In this document: positions 26,909 through 35,899 of the stretch, piece after piece | How positions within the stretch are numbered: position 1 is the stretch's first letter | How the letters are laid out: each line of letters begins with the position of its first letter | Assembly: GCA_020072645.1 (NCBI GenBank) | Contig: JAIQGK010000028.1 | Span: 1-48,057 of the forward strand | Length of the DNA: 48,057 nt | Direction: 5' to 3' | Origin: Terriglobia bacterium | GTDB lineage: Bacteria; Acidobacteriota; Terriglobia; Terriglobales; Acidobacteriaceae | Position numbers and translations under genes: made by a program | Notes under the pieces: model-generated | Told to the model about the DNA's origin: nothing | The model's input: only the letters and a program-made list of their open reading frames with translations | Database searches by the model: none

Positions 26909-27499
26909 CTATTTGGATTGACCGAGGTTGTTGGCCGGAAATTGAGAGTCAAGAGCCAGGTTCAATTCGAGCACGTTCACCCGTGGCTCGCCAAAAAACC
27001 CAAACTGCCTGCCTTCAGTGTGCTCGCGCACTAAATTGAGGACTGCATCTGTGGTCGTACCGCGCGCTTTGGCTATACGTGGGACCTGAAACTCTGCAGC
27101 CGCAGGGGTAATGTCGGGATCAAGGCCGGAACCTGAAGCTGTGACCAGATCGACCGGTATCGGCTTCCCGGGATTCTCAGCTTGCAGAGTTGCAACATCG
27201 CCCTTTACGCGGTCAATAAGCTTCTGGTTAGTAGGTCCCCAATTGGTCCCCCCGGAACTTGTAGCGTCATATCCGTTGGCGCCCGCAGCCGATGGCCGCG
27301 GATGGAAATAGTGAGCGCCTGTGAACGGTTGCGCGAGGATGCGAGAACCCACTGGAACCCCGTTCCTGCTGATGAGCTGACCATCCGCCTTGTGTGGCCA
27401 GATGCGAGCCAGGCCGACGACGAGAACCGGGTATATCAATCCCAAGAACACGGTCGTGACAATCGTGTAGAGGATAGAGGTAATGAGATTTTTCTTCAT
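26909..27499 (-). CDS. kdpC: K+-transporting ATPase subunit C
   Basis: 196 residues, ATG start with GGAGAG upstream. A single N-terminal membrane helix (LITSILYTIVTTVFLGLIYPVLVVGL) is followed by the periplasmic KdpC domain with YFHPRPSAAG, GGTNWGPTN, PVDLVTASGSGLDPDITPAAA and VPRIAKARG. KdpC stabilises the KdpFABC complex and raises ATP affinity during high-affinity K+ uptake. It lies 15 bp after kdpB. Length and motifs are normal, so this subunit is intact. Confidence 0.96.
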   Translation of the reverse strand: MKKNLITSILYTIVTTVFLGLIYPVLVVGLARIWPHKADGQLISRNGVPVGSRILAQPFTGAHYFHPRPSAAGANGYDATSSGGTNWGPTNQKLIDRVKGDVATLQAENPGKPIPVDLVTASGSGLDPDITPAAAEFQVPRIAKARGTTTDAVLNLVREHTEGRQFGFFGEPRVNVLELNLALDSQFPANNLGQSK

Positions 27500-27514
27500 G
27501 ATGTGTTCTCTCCG

Positions 27515-29560
27515 TTATGCCAAATGCAACGCACGAATGATCAAATCGATGATCTTGATGCCAATGAAGGGGACAATCACTCCTCCGGCGCCATAAAGCC
27601 ACAGATTGCGCCGCAGCAGCGCCGCAGCGCTCATGGCCTTGTACTGGACTCCGCGCAGCGCCAGCGGAATCAGTGCAATGATGATCAGCGCGTTGAAAAT
27701 CACCGCCGAGAGCACTGCCGATTGCGGTGTGGCCAGATGCATGATGTTGAGCGCGTTCAGCACGGGAAATGTGCCGGCAAACATCGCCGGAATGATGGCG
27801 AAATACTTCGCCACGTCATTAGCAATCGAGAACGTGGTCAGCGAACCGCGGGTCATCAAGAGCTGCTTGCCGATCTCCACGATTTCCAGCAGCTTCGTGG
27901 GATTGGAATCCAAGTCCACCATATTGCCCGCTTCTTTGGCTGCCTGGGTTCCAGTATTCATCGCAACGCCGACGTCGGCTTGAGCGAGAGCGGGGGCGTC
28001 ATTCGTGCCGTCGCCGGTCATCGCGACCAGCTTGCCCTGGCTCTGCTCCTTCTTAATGAGATCCATTTTGTCCTTCGGAGTCGCTTGGGCCAGAAAGTCA
28101 TCGACGCCGGCTTCCCGCGCAATGGCCGCCGCCGTCAGAGGATTGTCGCCGGTAATCATGACCGTGCGAATGCCCATTGCCCGAAGCTGGACAAAGCGTT
28201 CTCTCATGCCCCCCTTGACGATGTCTTTCAGGTGGACCACACCTAGAGCACGATTGTTCTCGGCAACCACCAACGGGGTGCCACCGGACCGGGCTATTGT
28301 CTCGACGGTCGCTTGAACTTCTTTGGGAAGATAGCTGCCATTTTCTTTCAGGTATCTTTCAATCGCGTCCACCGCTCCTTTGCGAACTACACGGCCGTTA
28401 AAGTTGACTCCGGACATGCGCGTTTGAGCGGTAAAGGGCACAAATTGCGCCGGGTGAGTGCTGAGATCACGGCCACGAAGCCCATACTTTTCTTTTGCCA
28501 ACACCACGATCGAGCGTCCTTCCGGTGTCTCATCCGGCAACGAGGAGAGTTGGGCCGCATCGGCAACCTGATCATTGCTCACGCCAGGCGCGGCGATAAA
28601 TTCGGAGGCCTGCCGGTTACCCAATGTGATGGTGCCGGTCTTATCCAGCAGCAGGGTGTCCACATCGCCCGCCGCTTCTACTGCCCGTCCAGACATGGCG
28701 AGGACGTTGTGCTGCACCAGTCGATCCATGCCGGCAATCCCGATGGCAGAGAGCAGGCCGCCGATGGTCGTTGGAATCAGGCAGACCAACAATGATACGA
28801 GGACAAATACCGTCTGAGGCGATCCCGAGTAGGCAGCGAACGGCTCCAAGGTGACCACGGCAAGCAGGAATACAATAGTCAGCCCCGCCAGCAGGATATT
28901 GAGAGCAATTTCGTTCGGCGTCTTTTGCCGCTCTGCGCCTTCGACCAGCGCGATCATGCGGTCCAGGAAGGTCTCGCCAGGGTTCGACGTGATCTTCACT
29001 TTGATTCGGTCGGAGAGAACACGTGTTCCTCCAGTCACGGCCGACCGGTCGCCGCCAGCTTCGCGAATGACAGGTGCGGATTCGCCCGTAATCGCGGACT
29101 CGTCGACTGAGGCAACGCCCTCCACTATGTCGCCGTCGCCTGGGATGGTTTCGCCAGCGACCACAATCACAAGATCGCCGACGCGCAACTTGGATCCGGA
29201 GATACTCTCTGTGCGGCCATCGGAGAGCAGACGGTTGGCCATTGTTTCCGACTTGGCGCGACGCAGGGTTTCCGCCTGCGCCTTGCCACGTCCTTCGGCC
29301 ATCGCCTCAGCAAAATTTGCAAACAGGACCGTGAACCAGAGCCACAATGTGATCTGCAGGTCGAAACCGAAACTTCCGCTGGCGCGCATCAGGTCTTTAA
29401 TCAACAATACTGATGTCACAACGCTGCCGATCTCGACCACGAACATGACGGGGTTCCGCATCATTTTGCGGGGGTTCAGCTTGACCACTGAGTCAATGAG
29501 CGCCTGCCGCACAATTTTGCTGTCCCACAACGATTTTGGTTTTGCTTCTTTTACCAGCAT
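27515..29560 (-). CDS. kdpB: K+-transporting P-type ATPase subunit B
   Basis: 681 residues; AAGGA precedes the ATG. This is the catalytic P1-type ATPase of KdpFABC. The phosphorylation motif DKTGTITLG has Asp306. The actuator-domain ITGES and the hinge [21 protein letters not shown] are intact. About seven transmembrane helices are visible, three at the N-terminus, a pair at about 215-270 and the final group beyond 575. It uses ATP hydrolysis to drive K+ through KdpA. It lies 13 bp after kdpA in a tight kdpF-A-B-C run. Nothing is abnormal. Confidence 0.97.
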   Translation of the reverse strand: MLVKEAKPKSLWDSKIVRQALIDSVVKLNPRKMMRNPVMFVVEIGSVVTSVLLIKDLMRASGSFGFDLQITLWLWFTVLFANFAEAMAEGRGKAQAETLRRAKSETMANRLLSDGRTESISGSKLRVGDLVIVVAGETIPGDGDIVEGVASVDESAITGESAPVIREAGGDRSAVTGGTRVLSDRIKVKITSNPGETFLDRMIALVEGAERQKTPNEIALNILLAGLTIVFLLAVVTLEPFAAYSGSPQTVFVLVSLLVCLIPTTIGGLLSAIGIAGMDRLVQHNVLAMSGRAVEAAGDVDTLLLDKTGTITLGNRQASEFIAAPGVSNDQVADAAQLSSLPDETPEGRSIVVLAKEKYGLRGRDLSTHPAQFVPFTAQTRMSGVNFNGRVVRKGAVDAIERYLKENGSYLPKEVQATVETIARSGGTPLVVAENNRALGVVHLKDIVKGGMRERFVQLRAMGIRTVMITGDNPLTAAAIAREAGVDDFLAQATPKDKMDLIKKEQSQGKLVAMTGDGTNDAPALAQADVGVAMNTGTQAAKEAGNMVDLDSNPTKLLEIVEIGKQLLMTRGSLTTFSIANDVAKYFAIIPAMFAGTFPVLNALNIMHLATPQSAVLSAVIFNALIIIALIPLALRGVQYKAMSAAALLRRNLWLYGAGGVIVPFIGIKIIDLIIRALHLA

Positions 29561-29573
29561 GGCTCAAGTCCTT

Positions 29574-31367
29574 TTAGAAGGTCTTTCCTGCGTGCATCAG
29601 CAGGTGCTCAAGAATCGGACCTAAGCTGAGCGCGGGGAAAAACGTCAAAGCTCCGACGATGATGATCACGCTCACCAGAAGAGTGGTGAACAGTGGCGTC
29701 GTGACCGGGAATGTGCCGGGCGAGGGCGGAACAACCTTTTTGCGCGCCAGGCTGCCAGCAACCGCCAACATCGGCACGATCATCAGGAAACGGCCAACCA
29801 GCATGGTGAAGCCCATGGTGAGGTTGTACCAGCGATTGGGACCAAGGCCAGCGAAAGCCGAGCCGTTGTTTCCCGTTCCTGAAGTGAAGGCATACAAAAT
29901 CTCCGAGAGGCCGTGCGGTCCGTTATTGTTCAGTGTTGCCAGACCCTGGGGCAGGAGCACGGAAGCTGCGGCCAGCACCAGGATCATGAGCGGGAAGATG
30001 AGCACGTATAGCATTGCCATCTTCACGTCATACGATTCAATCTTCTTGCCCAGGTATTCCGGCGTTCGCCCAACCATCAGACCGGCAATGAAGACCGAGA
30101 GCACGACGAAAATCAAAATCCCGTACATGCCGGCGCCGACCCCGCCGAACACGATCTCGCCGAGCATGATGTTGACTAGCGGAACCATTCCGCCAAGAGG
30201 CGTGTAGGAATCATGCATTCCATTGACCGCGCCGCAGCTCGCATCGGTTGTCACGGTCGCGAACATGGCGGAGTTGGCGATCCCGAAGCGCACTTCTTTG
30301 CCTTCCATGTTGCCGCCAGGCTGCAAAGCGGAAGCTTGTTGGTTCACTCCCGCCAACAGTGGATTGCCACGCGATTCCGCCCAGTATGCGGTCGTGACCC
30401 CGGCAAAGAAGAGCACGGCCATGGCGGCAAAAACCGCCCAGCCATGCTTCTGCGATCTGGTCATTCGGCCGAGGGTGTAGGTCAGGCCCGCGGGTATACA
30501 GAAGATCAGCACCATCTCAATAAAGTTGCTGAATGGCGTCGGGTTCTCAAATGGATGGGCACTGTTGGCATTCAGGAAGCCGCCCCCATTGGTGCCCAGT
30601 TCCTTGATGGCCTCCTGGGAAGCGATGGGACCTTGAGCGATACTCTGCTCGGTGATGGTGTCCATCACCGGCTTTCCATTGGCATCCACAACCGGTTTGC
30701 CGTCTTGCCCGACTTTCTGGACCTGCTGCGGTTCAACCAGCTTGGCCGTGTCATACGGCTTGAAATTTTGGATTACCCCTTGCGATACCAGAACCAATGC
30801 AGCAACAAGGCTGATCGGCACCAGCACCCACAGCGTCGCCCTGGTGATGTCCACCCAGAAATTGCCGAGTGTTTCCTTCTCACGCCGCGCAATGCCCCGG
30901 ATAAACGCTACCGCCAGCGCCATTCCGACTGCGGCCGAGGCAAAGTTGTGAAATGCCAGCCCGGCCATCTGCGTGAGATAGCTCATGACCTGTTCGCCGG
31001 TGTAGAACTGCCAGTTCGTATTCGTCGTAAATGAAGCGGCGGTGTTGAACGCCAGATCCTGAGGAACCGCGGCGAATTTCTGCGGGTTCAGCGGGAGCCA
31101 TTGCTGTGTGCGCTCCAGCAAGTACAGCACGAGCATCGACACGCCGCTGAACAGCAGCATGGCGATCGAATACTCCGTCCAGCGCATCTCGCGGTCTTCA
31201 TCCACGCGAGTCAACTTATAAAGCACGCGCTCGACAGGACGCATGACCGGATCGAGCCAGGTCCGCTCTCGCGAAAAGACCTTGGTCATGAAGACGCCCA
31301 TGGGCTTCGTTACCAGCACGATCACCACGAAGTAGAAGAGAATTTGCAGCCAGCCGTTGAGCGTCAT
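29574..31367 (-). CDS. kdpA: K+-transporting ATPase subunit A
   Basis: 597 residues, about ten transmembrane helices. This is the K+ channel-like subunit, related to the Trk/Ktr superfamily. Selectivity-filter-type glycine motifs can be seen in the expected places: TNTNWQ, GTNGGGFLNANSAHPF, TDASCGAVNG and GTGNNGSAFAGL. The start ATG lies one base after the kdpF stop, implying translational coupling. Length and motifs agree with functional KdpA. Confidence 0.97.
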   Translation of the reverse strand: MTLNGWLQILFYFVVIVLVTKPMGVFMTKVFSRERTWLDPVMRPVERVLYKLTRVDEDREMRWTEYSIAMLLFSGVSMLVLYLLERTQQWLPLNPQKFAAVPQDLAFNTAASFTTNTNWQFYTGEQVMSYLTQMAGLAFHNFASAAVGMALAVAFIRGIARREKETLGNFWVDITRATLWVLVPISLVAALVLVSQGVIQNFKPYDTAKLVEPQQVQKVGQDGKPVVDANGKPVMDTITEQSIAQGPIASQEAIKELGTNGGGFLNANSAHPFENPTPFSNFIEMVLIFCIPAGLTYTLGRMTRSQKHGWAVFAAMAVLFFAGVTTAYWAESRGNPLLAGVNQQASALQPGGNMEGKEVRFGIANSAMFATVTTDASCGAVNGMHDSYTPLGGMVPLVNIMLGEIVFGGVGAGMYGILIFVVLSVFIAGLMVGRTPEYLGKKIESYDVKMAMLYVLIFPLMILVLAAASVLLPQGLATLNNNGPHGLSEILYAFTSGTGNNGSAFAGLGPNRWYNLTMGFTMLVGRFLMIVPMLAVAGSLARKKVVPPSPGTFPVTTPLFTTLLVSVIIIVGALTFFPALSLGPILEHLLMHAGKTF

Positions 31368-31368
31368 A

Positions 31369-31458
31369 TCAGAATTTCTCCGGACGCAGAAGCGCGTAGA
31401 TCAGGTAAACCATCAGCATCAGGCTGATGAACAGTACGCAAATGTTTTCGAAGTTCAT
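31369..31458 (-). CDS. kdpF: KdpF, small stabilising subunit
   Basis: This 29-residue single-helix membrane peptide (MNFENICVLFISLMLMVYLIY, ending ALLRPEKF) is too short for normal gene calling. The LxYLxYALLRPE(K/R)F ending is the KdpF signature. GAGGTG lies upstream of the ATG, and the stop is one base before kdpA. KdpF stabilises the KdpABC complex in the membrane. Confidence 0.9.
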   Translation of the reverse strand: MNFENICVLFISLMLMVYLIYALLRPEKF

Positions 31459-31466
31459 CAGTCACC

Positions 31467-31553
31467 TCACTTCAATTTGTCGCAAGCGACCGTATAAGCG
31501 ATCGCCAAGGTGAAAAACAGCAATGTGAAAAAGATCATCAATAAATCGAGCAC
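31467..31553 (-). CDS. Unnamed 28-residue membrane peptide upstream of kdpF
   Basis: A GTG start with a strong GAGGAGG upstream opens a 28-residue frame: MLDLLMIFFTLLFFTLAIAY followed by TVACDKLK. It is one transmembrane helix with an acidic N-terminus and a C-terminal Cys-Asp-Lys-Leu. It sits 8 bp before kdpF. From memory, similar peptides ending in a CD/CE-x-L motif precede kdpF in other operons; that is recollection, not a search. It could be an extra small subunit of the pump. Confidence 0.65.
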   Translation of the reverse strand: MLDLLMIFFTLLFFTLAIAYTVACDKLK

Positions 31554-31572
31554 GGCAAAACCTCCTCAACCC

Positions 31573-32979
31573 CTACCAGGCACCCTGCTTCTGGCCAAAC
31601 CACCAGATGAGCCCCAGCGTGGCTGTGTTCTGCTCTTTCTTGAGCTTTCCTGGAATATCCGTCAGGAAAAACGGTTGATTGGAGAAGTCCCGCCGCCATT
31701 CCATGCGCGCGAGAAATCCGTCAGCGAATTTGTACTCTGCCGTCGCAGTTGTTTCCTTGAGCGCCTGCGTCGCGCCACTGAACAGCCCGCCACGATCCGA
31801 AAGGTACTCGCCGCGGCCAGCCAGCGCGAATTTCGGTGCAATCTGGTATCGCGCATAGGCCGCTCCACCGGTAACGTGCTGCGGAGCTGAATTGCTGAAG
31901 GCACGGTTCACAACGTAGTCAGCCTCGCCCACCAGCGTGAGTTTCGGCGTTGCATTCCAAGTCATGTACGTGTCGAAGATGTGCTCGCGGCCGTCAGGAG
32001 TTGGGGTGATGGTGCTCACGGGCAGGCCGGGTTGCGTGGGGCCGTTCGGGAAACCCGGGTTCAACACTGCATTTACATCGCGCTGTTCCTGCCCAAAGTA
32101 GTAGTTGACGTTCCAGCTGACGGTGCTTGCCGGCTTGAGAACCAATGCAAAATGCTGCGATTTGAACCCGTTGAAATCTTCAACCTGTTGCGCACCATTG
32201 GTGAGCATGTACGTGAAATTCAGCTTGGGGCTGAAGTTGTAACTTGCACGGAAGCCCATGTGGTAAAACGGCAGAAAGTTGAAGTAATAGGACCGCGAAT
32301 AGTTGATCTGGTCCTTGTTGTAGTTGCCTTCCGACCCAAGCGAGCTTGCCCATTTGCCAAAATCCACTGTGAGTCCGCTTCCTACCGGGAAAATATAAGT
32401 GCCATAGGCCTGCCACACCGGGCGGTACACCTGCGGGCGAAGCTCATTGGCGGCGCTGCCCTGAACGGTTTCCGTGGCCTGGCCATACTGGAAATCGAGA
32501 CGCACTCCATAGCGCCGTTTCAAATCAAGATCAGGCGCGCGCTCGATGACAAGATTCGCCTGATTGAGGCTGAAGCTGTTGCTGCTTACATCGTAGGCGC
32601 GAAGGAGATTTACGCGGCCGATCGGCTGGTTGAAGTTGTACCCGTAGTAGCCGTCGAGGGCGCCATTAATCGTTGTGCCATGGAAGAAATCCAGGATGGC
32701 GCGATCATCTTTGCTGATGGCCTGGGCCTCTGCCGCTGGCGGTGGAGCACTCGACTGTGCGGACACAATCTGCGCGGTGTTTGCCGGCTGAGAACCTGTG
32801 CCCTGATTACGCTCAAGCTGTTCGATTCTTGACTGAAGCTTCAGGACCAGCTCTCGCAATTGTTGAACTTCAGGACCGGACGATCTGATTTCCTGGGCTG
32901 CTGCTGGAACAGAGCAAAACAAGAGTTCACCAGTAAGTATCAACACGCTGACTACAGCAAGGCTTCGTTTGGAGCGCAT
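31573..32979 (-). CDS. Outer-membrane beta-barrel porin (OmpL/BBP2-like)
   Basis: 468 residues from ATG 32979, which has an AAGGGTGG site and begins a good signal peptide (RSLAVVSVLILTGELLFCSVPAAAQ). A coiled-coil (VQQLRELVLKLQSRIEQLERNQ) follows, then a barrel with alternating aromatic strands (GYYGYNFNQP, RLDFQYGQ, FLPFYHMGFRASYNF), ending WWFGQKQGAW. It matches the putative beta-barrel porin-2 (OmpL-like) family. Located directly before the kdp genes, it could supply K+ to the periplasm. The frame stays open upstream to 33237; see the separate entry. Confidence 0.8.
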   Translation of the reverse strand: MRSKRSLAVVSVLILTGELLFCSVPAAAQEIRSSGPEVQQLRELVLKLQSRIEQLERNQGTGSQPANTAQIVSAQSSAPPPAAEAQAISKDDRAILDFFHGTTINGALDGYYGYNFNQPIGRVNLLRAYDVSSNSFSLNQANLVIERAPDLDLKRRYGVRLDFQYGQATETVQGSAANELRPQVYRPVWQAYGTYIFPVGSGLTVDFGKWASSLGSEGNYNKDQINYSRSYYFNFLPFYHMGFRASYNFSPKLNFTYMLTNGAQQVEDFNGFKSQHFALVLKPASTVSWNVNYYFGQEQRDVNAVLNPGFPNGPTQPGLPVSTITPTPDGREHIFDTYMTWNATPKLTLVGEADYVVNRAFSNSAPQHVTGGAAYARYQIAPKFALAGRGEYLSDRGGLFSGATQALKETTATAEYKFADGFLARMEWRRDFSNQPFFLTDIPGKLKKEQNTATLGLIWWFGQKQGAW

Positions 32980-33225
32980 AAACCACCCTTCTGGTCTAAA
33001 CGCTTTAAATTCTCTGGTTTTGCTCAGATTTCGTTCCGTGACCCATATCACAGCGACCGAGAACACGTAGAGCAGCCCGCCCAGCAGATTCTGAGCGGGA
33101 ATCAGTTTGTGCTCACTCTGGCTGTCCTGCATGAGCTCTGCCGCCTGGACTGCGTTTAAGCAGAGGGCTCCGGCAACAGCACCGACGATCAATTTGCTTA
33201 CAAATACTTGACTTAATAGCTTCAT
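32980..33225 (-). CDS. In-frame membrane-protein-like segment fused ahead of the porin
   Basis: The porin frame is open for 82 further codons from ATG 33225 without a stop. This stretch has its own signal-like helix (KLIVGAVAGALCLNAVQAAE) and a second helix (LLGGLLYVFSVAVIW). A polar end then runs straight into the porin start. It may be a small gene whose stop was lost, or a normal two-helix N-terminal extension. The porin's own signal peptide and ribosome site argue for two separate proteins originally. Confidence 0.4.
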
Positions 33226-33528
33226 AAATTCGCGCAATCCTCACCTTCCGAAAATAAATCTCTTGTCTGCAACAAGGGGGCCGCACAACCCGCAATTCTG
33301 CCAGTCCTGTGTTTTCAATCGACAGGGCCACTCAGTTGTTCCTGTAGTTGAAGCGCTAAGACTGTGGCTTAAGGAGAACAGGGGGATTGTTCTATTGAGC
33401 CGGCCAGAGAGCCGTGACATATCTCAAGACGACGACAACACTCTTGAACGAGCGTTCCTCTCTACAAGCCTCCGGTCCCCTTTATTAATGCAGCGTGCAT
33501 TCGCACAAACGTTACTTGTACCTAAGCA

Positions 33529-33762
33529 CTATGCAGGCCGGCCAGAGTGCAAAACGCTTCGCCCTGGAATTTCGATTACGCTTCCGGCATTCCGTGCATG
33601 GTCGTTTGTAGCCGCCGATCTGCTTACAGCGCTTTCCAGACGTACAACCAGACCAACAGCCTTGCGACCACGGTTCAACTCGCGACTAAAGCCTCGTAAA
33701 CACCACAAAAGGGCGATGATTGCGATTAAGCCAAGAGCTCCAAATGCAATGGGGAGTGTCAT
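33529..33762 (-). CDS. Small single-span membrane protein
   Basis: 77 residues from ATG 33762, preceded by GGAGG with 6 nt spacing. One N-terminal helix (LPIAFGALGLIAIIALLWCL) is followed by a basic cytoplasmic tail (RGFSRELNRGRKAVGLVVRL). No family is recognised. It is the first gene after the direct-repeat operator at 33843-33870 and leads the run into the porin and kdpFABC, so it is probably K+-regulated. About 290 bp downstream (33238-33528) contain no evident gene. Confidence 0.65.
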   Translation of the reverse strand: MTLPIAFGALGLIAIIALLWCLRGFSRELNRGRKAVGLVVRLESAVSRSAATNDHARNAGSVIEIPGRSVLHSGRPA

Positions 33763-33842
33763 AAACCACCTCCGGACCAGCCGTGTATTCATTCACACTG
33801 GCTCGGAACAAATTCAGTATTCAACAATCCCCATAAAAATGG

Positions 33843-33870
33843 CCTAAGCGAATCCTAAAAAAATCCTAAA
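33843..33870 (-). promoter_or_regulatory. Candidate KdpE box (three direct repeats, 11 bp period)
   Basis: On the plus strand CCTAAG, CCTAAA and CCTAAA start at 33843, 33854 and 33865, exactly 11 bp apart; on the minus strand this is TTTAGG-N5-TTTAGG-N5-CTTAGG. It lies 81-108 bp upstream of the first gene of the porin-kdpFABC run. OmpR-family regulators, including E. coli KdpE, bind direct repeats of about 11 bp period. Confidence 0.7.
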
Positions 33871-33932
33871 GGCTTTAGATTCCCGCAAAATAAATGGAAA
33901 TGAATGGCTTAGCTCGTGGCACTCAAAACAAG

Positions 33933-34628
33933 CTAAGTCTTTTCCGGTCGAAACCGGTACCCAATTCGCGGTTCGGTGACGATGTAGTGAGGTGTCTCAT
34001 CCGGCTCAATCTTTTTTCTGAGTTGATTCATAAACACCCAAAGGTATTCTGCCGACTGCGAGCTTTGGTTTCCCCAGACAGCGCTTAACAGTGCCCGATG
34101 GGTCAGTACTTTGCCTGGATGATGCGCCATATACGCCAGGAGATCAAATTCGGTTGGAGTGAGATGGATCTCGTTACCTAGCACCGTGACAAGGTGGTTC
34201 TGTAAGTCGATGTGAAAGTCGCCTATGTCGATGGGCTCGGACGCTTCTTCCTTTCCAACGCTCGCCCGGCGCAAGCTCGCGCGAATCCGAGCTAAAAGCT
34301 CATTGATGCTGAAAGGCTTTGTAACGTAATCATCTGCGCCTTTATCAAGCGCTTCCACTTTATGTTTGTCCTCTCCTCGCACTGACAGCACAATAATGGG
34401 AACTTGAGATCGGTCCCGGATGCGTTTACAGAGTTCGATACCAGTCATCTTCGGCATGGACAGATCGGTGATCACAAGATCCGGCTTTGAAGTTTTGAAT
34501 GCCTCCAAGCCGACTTCTCCATCATTTGCCACTTGGATCTCATAACCGTACATGGAGAGACTTGCCCGGAGCGTACGAGTGATCTGAGGCTCGTCGTCCA
34601 CCACGAGAATTCTGGGCCGTTCGGCCAT
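33933..34628 (-). CDS. kdpE: KdpE response regulator
   Basis: 231 residues, ATG 34628 preceded by GAGG. The receiver domain has the acidic pair Asp11-Asp12 (LVVDDEPQ), the phosphoacceptor Asp55 (LVITDLSMPKMTG) and the conserved Lys in DYVTKPF. The C-terminal OmpR/PhoB winged helix includes LTPTEFDLLAYMAHHPGKVLTHRALL and a YRF ending (RIGYRF). It activates kdp transcription when phosphorylated by KdpD. It lies downstream of the KdpD sensor-half gene, with a repeat operator in the 111 bp gap. Confidence 0.93.
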   Translation of the reverse strand: MAERPRILVVDDEPQITRTLRASLSMYGYEIQVANDGEVGLEAFKTSKPDLVITDLSMPKMTGIELCKRIRDRSQVPIIVLSVRGEDKHKVEALDKGADDYVTKPFSINELLARIRASLRRASVGKEEASEPIDIGDFHIDLQNHLVTVLGNEIHLTPTEFDLLAYMAHHPGKVLTHRALLSAVWGNQSSQSAEYLWVFMNQLRKKIEPDETPHYIVTEPRIGYRFRPEKT

Positions 34629-34682
34629 GCTGCGCCTCACATATCCGTTTGAACGGGATATGATTATTTGACCCTATTACGG

Positions 34683-34710
34683 CTAAAGAACGGCTAAAGA
34701 ACACCTAAAG
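34683..34710 (-). promoter_or_regulatory. Candidate KdpE box upstream of kdpE
   Basis: CTAAAG starts at 34683, 34694 and 34705 on the plus strand (CTTTAG on minus), an exact 11 bp period. It is 55-82 bp upstream of the kdpE start, a position suited to autoregulation. Confidence 0.7.
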
Positions 34711-34739
34711 AAGTCCTGAATTCTTTATAAAGATGTCGC

Positions 34740-35879
34740 TCACTCGCCACCACGTCGGCCGCGTTCCTGGGTAACAATGTGCACGTCCAAAGCCGGGGCA
34801 GCGCGGAGAAAGCGTTGAATTGCTGTTAGATAGAGATATTGTTCCCATCCACGCACAGCCGAGCGGCCGAAAATAATTTGCGTGATCTTGTATTCCTTAG
34901 CAAAAGCAGCGACTGTCTTGGGAACGTCCTTTCCCTGTAAAGTAACGATCTTCGCCTTGAGGTTCTCCGCGAAGCGCTGGTTCGCTGTTAGTGACTGGCG
35001 GTCTTCTTCTGCCATCTCCTCGCCGGTATCGACGTGAACCACATAAAACTCAGCAGCGTCGACACCTCGCGCAAGCCGGGCGCCTCTTGCAATCAGTTGC
35101 TGCGATGAGCTTTCCGCGCTGATGCAAACTGCGATGCGCTCGCTCACACCCCAACTCTGGTCAATGTTCTTCTTCTGGAGGTATTCATCCAGGCTGCGAT
35201 CTACCGAATGGGTGACGTGCCGCAACGCAAGTTCACGAAGGGCCAGCAGATTGCCGCGACGGAAGAAATTGGTGAGTGCTTTGTCCGCCCGTTCGACGGG
35301 GTAGATGTCGCCCCGACGCATTCGCGTTTGCAGCGCTTCCGGGGTGAGGTCCGCCAAAACGATCTCATCCGCGCGTTCCAGCACCCAGTCAGGAACAGTC
35401 TCACGTACCTGGATTCCAGTGATGCTCTGCACGATCGGGGTTGCGCTCTCGACGTGCTGGACGTTCAATGTGGCAAGGACATCGATATTGGCCTTGAGGA
35501 TTTCGATTACGTCCTCATATCGTTTTTTATGGCGACTTCCTTCGACGTTGGTGTGAGCCAGTTCATCAATCAATACCACTGCGGGTTTTCTGGCAACGAT
35601 CGCATCGACATCCATCTCGTCAAACAGAGTTCCCTTGTATTCCAGCCGACGCCTCGGGACCTGTTCCAGCTGTGAAGCCAGCTCGGCTACGCCCTTGCGT
35701 CCATGGGTTTCGATGATTCCGGCGACGACGTCTTCTCCACGCTGTTTGCGGCGAAGCGCTTCGCTGAGCATGTTGTATGTCTTTCCGACACCCGGGGCAT
35801 ATCCTAGGAATAGCTTGAAAATGCCGGCCTTTTTTTCCGCCGCCGTCTGTTCAAGCCATTGTTCCGGAGTCTTAGCCAT
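34740..35879 (-). CDS. kdpD: KdpD sensor half: KdpD domain plus Usp domain (copy 1, intact)
   Basis: 379 residues from ATG 35879. The KdpD domain has Walker A GYAPGVGKTYNML (26-38), AVVLIDELAHTNVEGSRHKKRY and LNVQHVESATPIV. The C-terminal 140 residues form a Usp domain (ERIAVCISAESSSQQL, then TQIIFGRSAVRGWEQYL). In E. coli these parts form the cytoplasmic N-terminus of KdpD, which senses K+ and binds c-di-AMP in some species. Here they are a separate protein, and the histidine kinase half is encoded divergently 20 bp away. Being intact and next to kdpE, this copy is the best candidate for the working sensor. Confidence 0.92.
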   Translation of the reverse strand: MAKTPEQWLEQTAAEKKAGIFKLFLGYAPGVGKTYNMLSEALRRKQRGEDVVAGIIETHGRKGVAELASQLEQVPRRRLEYKGTLFDEMDVDAIVARKPAVVLIDELAHTNVEGSRHKKRYEDVIEILKANIDVLATLNVQHVESATPIVQSITGIQVRETVPDWVLERADEIVLADLTPEALQTRMRRGDIYPVERADKALTNFFRRGNLLALRELALRHVTHSVDRSLDEYLQKKNIDQSWGVSERIAVCISAESSSQQLIARGARLARGVDAAEFYVVHVDTGEEMAEEDRQSLTANQRFAENLKAKIVTLQGKDVPKTVAAFAKEYKITQIIFGRSAVRGWEQYLYLTAIQRFLRAAPALDVHIVTQERGRRGGE

Positions 35880-35899
35880 GACAACACCATCCTGAATCA

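Noticed and set aside
27182-28246. 354-codon plus-strand frame across kdpC and kdpB
   Set aside because: It is the antisense shadow of clear Kdp genes, rich in His and Arg with no recognisable fold.
33263-33847. 194-codon plus-strand frame opposite the small membrane gene
   Set aside because: No domain or ribosome site; it is antisense to a better-supported gene and to the direct-repeat operator.
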